From: Saururus chinensis
Lineage: Eukaryota; Streptophyta; Magnoliopsida; Piperales; Saururaceae
Direction: 5' to 3'
DNA: 64,000 bases
NCBI GenBank assembly: GCA_035235625.1
Contig: CP141149.1
Coordinates: forward strand, 3,691,001 to 3,755,000
The position numbers and the translations under genes are program-made. The notes under the pieces were generated by a model. It saw only the letters and a list, made by a program, of their open reading frames with translations. It was not told where the DNA came from and ran no database searches. Of this stretch, positions 44,641 to 55,074 are shown piece after piece (position 1 is the first letter of the stretch; the number at the start of each line of letters is the position of its first letter).

Positions 44641-47533
44641 TGACATGCCCCAGTGCCCGCCTGACTTGAGCCGAACCAAGTCCAGGGGCCAGTCAAAGCA
44701 CACAGGGGTGACTAAATTACATTGCGGAAGACTTTAACCCCTTAATTGGGTATTTAACACATACACGGAGTCATGCACCTTTAATCCTTTGAGCAAGAGA
44801 AATAAGGTAAAATAAAAAAGGTTAACATCTCTGAAATAAATCCTCAAAAGTAACCCACAAACTTAACATCCTAAGCCTAACATAGGGCTCGAATCAGAAA
44901 ATCTTAGACAAGTCTAAAAGCATAAGTTAAGCACGTGTCTGAAACATAATCATTCATACAAGATGTTCTATACACATAATAGCAAAGATCAAAAGACAAA
45001 AACAATGTCTGAAGGCATCCACGCCTACTCCAATGCATAATATCCCGATAGTCCCTCATACATGGAATTCTGATTAATTGCATGTCGTGCTATACAGCCC
45101 CAAAACAAAACATAGAAAGAGGGGTGAGGAATCCAGTAAGGTTTAAAATACGATAACATTAATTAAAAAATAATCATGGCACATCAACATGGTAATTCAG
45201 ATCCACATTTCACATAATATGACCATTTTTTGTTACTTCCCTTACTATACCCCTATTCACTCTTAAGTAATTATCTTGCATACAAGTATCTCATACATAA
45301 TAATCATGAAATAAATACTTACATTATGACATCACATCCAGCCTGCATAATAAGTGATTCTCACACAATCACATTTTGCATAATCATCACCTATAACCTG
45401 CATGAGAGGTGTCTCTAATACCCATTCAGATCATGCATAAACATCACATATAACCTGCATGAGAAGTGTCTCTAACACTCATTTCAGATCATTCATATCC
45501 ATCACATAAACTTGCATGAGAAGTGTCTCTAACACACGTAATTACATAATGCAGATACATATCATCCATCCATAAATCATTCACCCTGCATGATAAGTGT
45601 CTCAATCACACTATACTAAATCATGCATAATAAATCATATCTACATGTATTGCAAAATCTCAATCATCCCTACACAACCTGTGCAAATTGGGCATAATAT
45701 TATCTCATACACATGCATCATCAACAATGGTGAATGTCTCCGTCATGGAGAGAAATACAATCATATCACCCGCTTTGAACTTAATCCGATTTCCTAGCTA
45801 GAAACCTAGGGCATTGCCCGCTCTAGATAAAATCTGATTTCCTTACATAAACTAGGGTGTTTAGGGTAGTTAGCACCTCTGCTTGCGCTGGACAATCCAT
45901 AATGGGAGGTCCGAATTCCTTACAGAAACTAGAGCAGTGTGTTCGCTTAGGACATCTCTACGGTGGAAGAGTCTGAAGGTCTAGGTTCTCAAGGTCTAGG
46001 TTTGACTGTCTCAATAAATGATCTCAACCGCATCAAACGACTCAACTCAATTCAGATTGACTCAACCCGGGGAGTATCCATGTTCCATACAAGAACTCAA
46101 ATCAAAATTGTGTCTTTTTGGACCAACCAATTTCCGATAAGTCCATAATCGATTAATTTGGAACACAATCTCACATCATTGCATCCAATCGATCAAACAT
46201 AGCTAATCTCAATAAAGTCTCAATCGAAAATCTATTTTATGATGCATGCAACATGGTACATACATGGCCAAAGCATACGTGAAACCTAATTCATGGTATG
46301 TGCTCCCATTAGCCCCTCATGCATCATTTATGATCATAATATCAAGCGTCATCATAATTATCCCCCACATGTGTGTGTACATGGTAGAAATATTTAATTA
46401 TAAGCATATGAACATGCCTTGTAATTAACTCATCATCATACTCACACATGCACATTAACATCTAGTCATGGTTCCAACTGAAATCATGGGTGAAAACCGT
46501 CAAAAACCATCAATCAAGTCAAATGTAACCTCATGCTAAACCCATATAAGTATATTCAGACATACTTGAATCTAGACATGACACCATCATTCACTTATAA
46601 TCAAATCACAAAGTATGAAGATATATCAGTTCGTTCTCAAGCTATAATCTTGCTAGAATCATGCTTAAAGTATCAGGAATCATTCAATCATAGATTCAAT
46701 ATAAACAATCCTAACATATGTAGCCAATAACATGCGATTCCGCATAAGACTTAAATACTCTTCATAATTTCTAAAATCAATAACATGCCCTTCAAGTGGC
46801 TCATTCTAGCTCAAATTACTCAACATGAACATTAGAAATGATTTTTAAGAGTAAAAGTATAAAATATGTAAAAGAAACAAAAATGGCCAAAAGTGTTGTA
46901 CTGTCGTTCGAACACCAAAACATGTTTTTCTGGTTCGTCTTCCCCACTTCAAATTCAAAATAAAAAATTTACATACACATCATAAAACATCAAATATCAT
47001 CCCCAAACTTTATCATCATCAAATCCATGCTTCCAGAACATCAAATCTAGCCATTACTAAACATAAACCCCAAAAAATCGCATCAAAGATTACACCTTTC
47101 ACAAATCACCATTAAAGATCATAATCATAGAACCCATTTCAAAACCCTATCAAAACATAAATCCGAATCACAACAACATTTGAGATCAAAGCACTTACCT
47201 TCCAACAAGTTCTTGATTTGAAATGACTCTTCAAACTCCTTCAAAACCTACCGAAAACATAATTTTTATTAATACTTCACAAATCCGATTTAAAACATAT
47301 AAAACCTTCAAGAACAAGTAGATCAAGGGTTGAAAATACTTAAAAACAAAATTTCAAATATTAGGTTTTGAAATAGAAACCCAAATCAGTAGTTTATAGA
47401 GTGAAAACCGAGATTAATCCAAAGCAAAGGAAAGGATTTGAAATATTTAAGCAAAACCCTAATGGATTAATGAAATATTAAGCAAAATCATACCTTACTC
47501 TCCTTTCTCCTTTAGGAAAATTGGGATTAAGCA
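44641..47533 (-). repeat. Gypsy-B 5' LTR (about 2.9 kb)
   Basis: On the plus strand it runs from TGACATGCCC (44641) to GGGATTAAGCA (47533); beyond that copia-B integrase sequence resumes. Blocks such as CAGCCCCAAAACAAAAC…AGAGGGGTGAGG (45095-45128) are shared with the LTRs at 2830 and 59665, so the three belong to one superfamily. It contains the tandem repeat at 45343-45612. The small ORFs inside are chance readings. Confidence 0.75.
45343..45612. repeat. Tandem repeat, about 57-70 bp unit, five imperfect copies
   Basis: Units begin (C)CTGCAT(G/A)A(T/G)A(A/G)GTG(T)(C)T(C) and continue CTAA(C/T)AC…CAT…CATCACAT. Starts are near 45343, 45398, 45455, 45511 and 45588. They lie inside the gypsy-B LTR. 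Confidence 0.75.
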
Positions 47534-48190
47534 AGGGCCCATAGATATCAGAATAAATCACCCCAAATAATTCATTTGCCCTTTCTCTCTTTTAGAAGGA
47601 TAGCCTACTCATCTTTCCCGATAAGCAATCCCCACACAAACATAGGTCTTTGGATATTTTGGGTAACAACCCAGCGTTTGATATCCTATATAGTTTATCT
47701 GCATTCACATGACACAAATGCATATGCCACAGTTGAGCATCATCCACAGACAATACAAGATATTAAGAAGAGCTTATTTCATTAGATTCTAGAGAGTTCA
47801 TTACATCCAAACAATATAAACCATCTACCAAAGAAGTAGTAAAGAGTACACTCCCACCTTTGCCCATAGTGTGCTTGATCCCATTGAACTAACTTCAAAC
47901 ACTTTCTTTGTCAGAATAGGCATTGAAATCACATTCCTCCTGATGGAAGGAGCAAAGAGTACATCATACAACACTAGGGTAGACCCATCTTTCACAGTAA
48001 TCTTGTAGTTCCCCATGCCCTCCAGTATACAATATGTGTTGTTGCCCATGAAGAATTTATTCTGGCCTCACATGAGGTTAATCATCTTACCCCTAGATCC
48101 ACTAGAATGAGACACATTGATAGTAGCACTAGAGTCTAGCTACCAAGTCTTTTCTTTGATGTTAGCAACCATCACCTCTGAGACAACACA
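47534..48190 (-). pseudogene. Copia-B protease and integrase zinc-finger region
   Basis: Minus strand: the aspartic protease flap region MGNNTYCILEGMGNYKITVKDGS and DVLFAPSIRRNVISMPI (48049-47900). Then the integrase HHCC start DAQLWHMHLCHVNADKLYRIS with CGDC intact (47745-47610). After SDIYGPL at about 47540 the gypsy-B LTR interrupts. The DDE core of this integrase is absent from the far side, removed by deletion. Confidence 0.8.
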
Positions 48191-49049
48191 CACAATCTCC
48201 CTATTCTTGCCCTTGTTGTTGTTGCTTGAGTGGTCATCCTTCTGGGACAATTAGCCTTGATGTGGCCCACCTGGTCACAATTGAAGCAAGCACTCTAGGG
48301 TTTGTTATTCCACTTGCCATTGCCCTTGTTCTGAAGCTTCTTAACCTTTTTCTTGAGAGCTCTTTTATTTGAAGGACCTAGCCGTTGTCCACCTTTCTTG
48401 CCTCCACTAGAGCTCTATGCCAAGTTGGTAATAGAGGTACCTGAAGCATTCACATGGTTCCTCTTTTCTTACTCAAGCCTAAGCTTGACAGTTAGAGCCT
48501 CCATGGTAAGCTTCTAGTCACTCATGTTGTGGTAGACCACCACACTCTCCCAGGACTTAGGGAGTTGTTCAATATTGTAGATACTTGGAGTCCCTTAGAG
48601 ATGGGGTCATCCTGTGTCTCTAGGTCATCACCAATGATTGACATGGCACTCAGGTGCTCATTCACATCATCTCCCTTCTTCATCATGAAGTTCTGGTACT
48701 TAGAGTGTAGCATCATCTTATGAGTCTGTGTCTGCTCCCCATACCTAACAGAGATAGTTTCTAGCATCTCTCTGGCAGTCATATACTTTTCAAAGAGCCT
48801 TTCCATCTTAAGCTCCATGAAAGTCAGAATCTTAGACCTAGCCTTCTTGTCAACATCCTTCAACTTGTCATGAGCTTTCCTTTGAGCAGCTAAAGAACTC
48901 TTTGGATGTGGCTCAATAATTTGTTCTAAGATATGAGCAACATCAAAAAGAGTTAGGATATAGTGTATCCTCCTCATCCACACCAAATAATTATCAATAT
49001 TCAGCTTTTCAGTCTTCCCTAATTTTGATTTGGCCATCTCAGAAGCCAT
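48191..49049 (-). pseudogene. Copia-B gag
   Basis: The ATG at 49049 opens MASEMAKSKLGKTEKLNIDN and YLVWMRRIHYILTLFDVAHI. It stays open for about 170 codons (…VSTILNNSL) before a frameshift near 48540. The knuckle near 48300-48255 (C..C.QVGHIKANCP) keeps all four ligands, unlike copia-A. The family is the same as copia-A and copia-C, judged by start and capsid motifs (SKYQNFMMKKGDDVNEHLSAMSIIGDDLE). Confidence 0.9.
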
Positions 49050-49946
49050 TGTGCAACTACAAGGAATAAGGCAAAGAGAACAGAAAATTAATACTATGGT
49101 TGGCCAAATGCTTCTAGAGTAAATATTGTTTAGACTCTCTTAGTCTAACAATAAAGCAAAGGGACAAATTATATTATGCTAAATTACTTAGTTTAATTGT
49201 ACCTAAATTAGGGTTTGGGTCACTATCAAGTGGAAACTCTAACTACCTCTTAAGCCCTTTAAGGAAAGTTGCCCCAATTAAGCAATTAGGTGTTTATGAT
49301 TTATACAAACCCTTAAACACCCCACTAAACACAAAAACAGCAAATAAAACTTCTAGGGGTTGCTAGAATTTTAATGTTCTGTCTAGAAATTTTTTGGTGC
49401 AAAATTACCAAAATAGCCCTATTTTGGTCTTTTCACCCTTAATTAACACACCAAGAGCACCTAGAAACTATTCAATGAGCAAACAACATAGAGAATACAA
49501 TTCAGGATAGAAAACATAATAGCGTACACAGTGCTTGTGTGAATTGACCAAAATCCCACTAGGGCTAAAACAACCAATTCACATACTTTTTAAACCACCA
49601 AAATTAATTAAATCTAAATAAATAAGTAATTTGATTTTTCTGACCAAAAAGTGCATGTGGGGGCAGGAAGTGATTAGAGAGATTAATTTGGGCAAAGAGA
49701 CCCTTTTGCCCCTAGGTGTGCTCGAAAACAAACAACACAATTAACTATATAATCAGCAAAATGCCCGTAAGTAACTCATGCAAATTAGTCCCATAAACAT
49801 TCAATTTCAACTGAATCATGAAAGCCCTATGGATAGCATATGTAGATTGATCAATCTAGGGTTTCCCCCTTTCTAGTATACAAAACCCTAAATTGGGTAA
49901 ATCTATTTGATTTCTAATCAAATCAGCGACCAAGCCCCAAAACCTA
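49050..49946 (-). other. Copia-B 5' leader
   Basis: About 900 bp of noncoding leader between the primer-binding site and gag, similar in length to that of copia-A. Confidence 0.6.
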
Positions 49947-49959
49947 GGCTCTAATACCA
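49947..49959 (-). promoter_or_regulatory. Copia-B primer-binding site
   Basis: Minus strand TGGTATTAGAGCC, one base inside the 5' LTR, is close to the initiator tRNA-Met complement. Confidence 0.85.
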
Positions 49960-49960
49960 A

Positions 49961-50957
49961 TGTAGAGTGGCTTGCTGGAGGAAGCGTGGTGGTCACGAGT
50001 CTGAGGGGGCAGCACACCAATAAAAAATAAAACTTTAACAATAATTTACACAAATAAGCATATGTATGCAAATAAATAAGCAAAAAGCAATAAACTATCC
50101 CCCAAAGTGAGCATTCAAGAAGCCAAAACGAAATTGAGGAGCAAGGGCATACTGACCTTGGGCTGATTAGCCCCTAGTGCGCCTTTGATTCCTTCAACCC
50201 GCCCTCCAAAAGCACAAGAAAACAAGTAACAAAGGGGATTACCTTTTATATGTGTTGATCCCTCAACCGCCTTAATCTTGGATGCAAGTCTCAGCAATGA
50301 TTGCCTCTAACCACATTCTTGAAGCCCCAAATCAGTGAGTGAATATCCTCCACTCTTGCACCATGTACAAAGGAAGGGATAAGAGGAAGGAGGAGGGGGC
50401 GGCCAACCCTAGATCTCTCAAAGAGAAGAGGAGGCTACACCACAATATGGGAGAGAGTTGGCAGAATTGGGAGAGAAAAGAATGAGAGGAGGCAGCCCAA
50501 AGCTTAGGGATTCTCCTCTATTAAGCTCCCTTAAATACCCCTCATAATACCCTCTTAAACGGGCTCTTTAATTGGGCTTCACGTAATGAGCTTTCTAGCA
50601 AAAAATTCTTGCTTAAATTAAGAGGGTCATACACAACAGGAGCGCGCTCTATCTATAAAAAATTGTGCAGGCCTGGACCCCCTGCACACAGCCAAGCCTG
50701 CAATAGGGTCGACCCCTTGCTAACCATGGGTCCGACCATAGACACATAATTCGTGCATCAGGGCCCCACAACATGTTAATGCACATCCTAGTCACATGCC
50801 ATGTGTGTGTGTGGCGAAGGCTGGTCAATCAAATTAGTGTCACGATGGCTCATGTGGGGTCGGTGCGACTGCCCGCACCACCCTTGGACCCCATGGCCCG
50901 TACCGGATCATTCACACTGCATTTAATGTGGACCAAAATGGGCCCAAACACCCAACA
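49961..50957 (-). repeat. Copia-B 5' LTR
   Basis: Minus strand starts TGTTGGGTGTTTGGGCCC at 50957 and ends CCACTCTACA at 49961 (997 bp). It pairs with 36958-37961 and directly abuts PME coding sequence at 50958. Confidence 0.85.
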
Positions 50958-51362
50958 ACTAGTAGCACACTCGTCATCATTTCAGGGATCTCATCAATCC
51001 TCTCCACCTTAAAGGTCCCCTTCAATTTCAACTCGCACACCCCCCACCTCCTCGAGTAGCAGGAGGTAGCCCAGCTCGATGACAAGGGATTCCCAGATGG
51101 CTCTCCGACTTTGACCACTGCCTACTAGAAACAAGTGAAGCCCAATGTGGTAGTGGTCAAGGACGGGAGCGACAACTTCAAGATAGTGATCCATTCAAGC
51201 CGCAAGAAGAGCAACCACCAATGGGTGATCTATGTCAAGGCCGACATATACAAGGAGAATGTGGTGGTGGAAAAGGCTGACACCAACATCTTCATGTATG
51301 GTGATGGCCCCTGGAGGTTTGTCATCACAGGCAGCAAGTACTTTGTTGATGGCACTCCCACC
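50958..51362 (+). pseudogene. Type-I pectin methylesterase, end of pro-domain and start of catalytic domain
   Basis: Continues the reading frame broken at 36957: LVIISGISSILSTLK (end of the PMEI-like pro-domain), LLE then TAG at 51057, and QLDDKGFPDGSPTL (the link where processing usually occurs). TAG follows at 51126, then the catalytic start VKPNVVVVKDGSDNFK, WVIYVKADIYKENVVV, NIFMYGDGPWRFVITG and SKYFVDGTPT. The catalytic Gln and Asp motifs lie further on and are absent, because copia-C begins at 51363. The usual GSGNFKTI has become GSDNFKIV. A dead gene with at least four lesions. Confidence 0.9.
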
Positions 51363-52246
51363 TAATGAACCATGGTATGGGCTCGGGCCCAGATAGTTCC
51401 GTTTATTCATAGTATAGGTGAGCCGGTATAGGTTATGGGGTCCAGGGCAGTCACGATAACCCCACACTAACCAAGGCCTGACTCATGAATTAGTGTCGTT
51501 AATTAAACCCATTGTTAGTGAGGAGTCAACCCTATTGTGGGCTTGGCCGTGTGAAGGGGGTTTAGGCCTCCATGGGCTCAGAGAATCATAGCCCACTACC
51601 ATTGTGTCAGCCCCTCTAGGTTAGTCTAGTGGAATTTAGATTGGAGGACCGCTCAGAAATTCCCGTATAGGCTAATTAAGAGGGAATATAAGTACGACTT
51701 TAAGAGAGGCGAGAAACTCCTAATCACTTAGAGCAGCCCCCTCTCCTCTTGTCTCTCTCCTAATCATGCCGCCCTCCTTGGAAGCATGTTGCTCCAAATT
51801 CAAGGGGTAAAGGGGCTGGCCACCCCACTCTCTCCCTCCTTTTCTCCCTCTTGCATATTTCACATAGGAGGATCAAGGTTTTTGGAGTTGTGTGGCTTCA
51901 AAGATGGGCTAGCACACTCCTTCAACTTGATTCGACAATCCAAGTGGGGCTTTTGAAGGCTCTACACAATCACAAAGGTATTCTATTCCTTATGTTCAAT
52001 TGAATCGGTATTCAATTGTTATTTGGGCATTGGAGTGAAAGGATAGAGATCAGCCCCAAAGGTCAGTTTGTATATCTCCCAAACTTCATTTTATTTGATT
52101 ATTCGCCTCTTATATATGTTTATTGCTTATGTATGCTATTATTCATGTGATTGTTTAGAGAAATCAGTTCAAAGTTGTGATTTTTATGCAAAGAGCCACC
52201 CTAGGGCTCATCCCACCATGTGGTTCTGCTTTGATCCCACTCAACA
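51363..52246 (+). repeat. Copia-C 5' LTR (plus strand)
   Basis: ACCATGGTATGGGCTCGGGC at 51369 matches the LTR start of copia-D and copia-B in the opposite orientation. The preceding TAATGA aligns with TGTTGG of the others, so the true start is at 51363 with its TG mutated. It ends CCCACTCAACA (52246) and is 884 bp long. It cuts the PME exon. The target duplication cannot be checked because the other end is lost. Confidence 0.8.
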
Positions 52247-53182
52247 GTGCTATCGGAGCCCACCAAAGGGTTCTGGTAGCTGATTTGATGAAAAGTTGTT
52301 AACTTTACCAGATTTAGGGTCCGTGTTCAAAATTGGGGAAACTCTTAATTAGTTATCTATGCATTAATCCATGATAGGGCTTTTATGGTCAGAGTGAAAT
52401 TAATTGTTTAATCTACTGATTTATGTCATTAGATTACTCGAATTTTGTTATTTGATAATTAACGTGGGTATTGGCACACCTAGGGGCAAATTGGTAGATT
52501 TGCCCTTTGTGGTTTTGTGCCTAAATAAAATTTGTATTCAATTTATATGCACATACTTGTTTTCTAATCAATGTTGTATAATTAATTTTATTTTGTAGAT
52601 TTAATTAATTATTTGGATTAGAAATTGGTAGAAATTGACCAAACTAGCCATAAGGGCATTTTGGTTAACTCACAAGGGTATTTTCTTGTGCATGTTTTCT
52701 TGCTTACCAGTACATAAATAATAGTCTTTCATGAATTTTTAAGTGCTATTTGATTGATTATTAAGTGTTTGAATTTGGTGTATCATAAGGGTGACAAAAC
52801 CGAACTAGCCCTAGGGCTGATTTAGTAATTTTGTACCATCATTTGCCTAGAAAGATAATAATTTTCCAGCAACCATAATATGTGTTTTCTTGCAGTTATT
52901 TGTGCCTAAGGGGTAGCATAAGACATTAGCATAAGTAATTACATATTAAGTTAAACAAACTGTAAGGAAGTTAAGGATTCTTTGGACTATTCCCTTGCTT
53001 GTGATTTGGGTCTAAATTATATGTAATTAAATTAGTTCTTTCATCATAATAATACTTGTCCCTTGCTGTGATTTAGAATAAGTAGTCAAATAAATAAATA
53101 AGAAATTAGTTTTTAGCCATCTTGTAGTATTTATTCTTTGTGCCTTTTCTTTGTTTTGTAGTTAATTTTTTGTGCATCAAAG
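52247..53182 (+). other. Copia-C primer-binding site and leader
   Basis: GTGCTATCGGAGCCC directly follows the LTR, a primer-binding site with a G to C change in TGGTATC. The remaining 900 bp is noncoding leader. Confidence 0.7.
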
Positions 53183-55068
53183 ATGGCAACTTCTGTGTTG
53201 GGAAAGACTGAGAAATTGAATGCTAACAATTATCTGGTGTGGAAGAGAAGGATACACGATATCCTTACTCTCTAACTTGGCTCATATCATGGAGCAATTC
53301 ATTGAGCCCTGCCCAATGAATTGCACTCCTGCTCAGAAGAAAGCTTATGAGAAGCTGCAGGATGATGATAACAAGGTCAAGTCCACCAATCTAACTTTCT
53401 TGGAGGAAAAGATGGAGAAGCTCTTTGAGAAGTTAAGACTACCAAAGAGATGCTTGAAGCAGTCTCTATGAGGTATGGGGAGCAGACAAAGGCTCATAAG
53501 AGGATGCTACACTCTAAGTATCAGAACTCTAGGATAAGAAAGGGAGATGATGTGAATGAGCACCAAAGTGCCATGTCCATCATAGCTCCCTGGAGACCCT
53601 GGAAGACCTCATCTCTAAGGGAGTTCAAGTGTCAACAGTGTTGAACAACATCCCAAAGTCATGGGAGAGTGTAGTGGTTTACCTCAATATGCATGACCTG
53701 AAGCTGACAATGGAGGTTATGACTACCAAACTCATGCTTGAGTAAGAAAGGAACAACCATGTTAATGCTTTAGGGACTGCTATTGCAAACCTAGCAAAAC
53801 ACTAGAGAAGGAAAGAAGGTGGATGGGGGCCCGGACATTCAAGAAGTAAACCTTCAAGAAAATAGGAAAGAAGCCATAAAACAAAGGCAATGGCAAGGGA
53901 ATAAAGAACCCCACAGTGCTTGCTTCATGTGTGGTTAGGTGGCCCACTTCAAGGCTAACTATCCCCAAAAGGAAGAAAAGACCAACAACTACAAAGGAAA
54001 GAATAAAGAGATCATTTGTGTTATTTCTAAAGTCATGATTGCTAATGTTAAGGAGAAGACTTGGTGGCTAGACTGGAGCCATAGTCTATGTGTCACACTC
54101 CAGCGGCACTAGGGGTGAGATGATAAATATCCTCTCTGGACAGAATAAAGTCTACATAGGAAAGAACACCTATTGAAATGTAGAAGCTATGGGGAAATAT
54201 AGAATTTCTATGAAGGAAGGGTCAACCCTTGTCCTGACTAATGTGTTGTTTGCTCCCTGTAATAGGAGAAATATGATCTCCATTCCTATTTTCACCAAGA
54301 AGGGATTTGAGGTCAGATTCAAAAGGAACAATGACACAATGGGCAAAAGTGGATTTGTATTATTTACAACTACTTTAGTTGACGGTTTATATTGTCTAGA
54401 TGTTTCTGGCTTAGTTATTTCTAATGAATTAGCCTCTTCTGAGTATTTTGTCTTGTCTGTAGATGATGCATTACTTTGGCACATGCAGTTGTGTCATGTC
54501 AATGTAGCTAAGCTGCATAGAATATCAAATGTGGGGTTAATACCAAATATATCAAAGACCTATATGTGTGTGAGGATTGCTTATCGAAGAAGATGAGCAT
54601 GAAATCCTTCCAAAAGAGACATAAGGCAAATGAACTATTGGGGGTAGTTTAGTTAGACATTAGTGGATCCCTAAATGTTCAGATCCACAGAGGAATGAAC
54701 TACTTTATAACTTTCATAGACGATTATTCAAGTTATAGGTATATATATTTATTAATTAGAAAATCTGATGCCTTAAATAAATTTAAAGAATTTAAAACTA
54801 GGTTGAGACCCAGTAAGGTAGGAAGGTAAAAGTCTTAAAGATTGACAAGGGTGGCAAGTACACCTCTAATCTATTTAAGGATTATTGTACCCATCATAGA
54901 ATAGTACATCAATACACCCTCCCCTACACTCTATAGCTAAATAGAGTGGCATAAATGCATCATAGGACACTTATGGACATGGTCAGATCCAAGTTAAAAC
55001 ACTTTGAATTAGGAACTAATTTTTAGGGTGGCGTTTTGAAGCACTTTATGTCTACTTTCCATCCATAT
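53183..55068 (+). pseudogene. Copia-C gag, protease and integrase, truncated
   Basis: The ATG at 53183 opens MATSVLGKTEKLNANN and YLVWKRRIHDILTL, then frameshifts and stops follow within 100 bp. Capsid blocks (RYGEQTKAHKRMLHSKYQNS, GDDVNEHQSAMSI) and a knuckle near 53920 (ACFMCG-type) are visible. The protease active-site region near 54060-54100 is badly damaged. The flap YRISMKEGSTLVLTNVLFAP and HHCC region DALLWHMQLCHVNVAKLHRIS are at 54189-54560. Integrase core fragments (MNYFITFIDDYSSYRYIYL, MDMVRSKLKHFELGTNF) reach 55060. At about 55068 it meets gypsy-A; RT, RNase H and the 3' LTR are missing. Confidence 0.85.
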
Positions 55069-55074
55069 ACATTT

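Larger units (their letters stand above)
36958..50957 (-). mobile_element. Copia-B: minus-strand Ty1-copia element, 14.0 kb with nested gypsy-B and a solo LTR
   Basis: LTRs at 36958-37961 (3') and 49961-50957 (5') bracket a minus-strand gag, protease and integrase start (49049 to 47534) and RT-RNase H (39590 to 37995). Between these lie gypsy-B (39600-47533) and, inside that, a solo LTR (40371-43738). The LTRs differ at roughly 15-20% over the first 110 bases by eye, older than copia-A. The insertion splits the PME gene with a recoverable frame and duplication. Confidence 0.85.

Noticed and set aside
51195..51467. 90-residue minus-strand ORF
   Set aside because: It is antisense to the PME catalytic exon and runs into the copia-C LTR; the plus strand explains the sequence.
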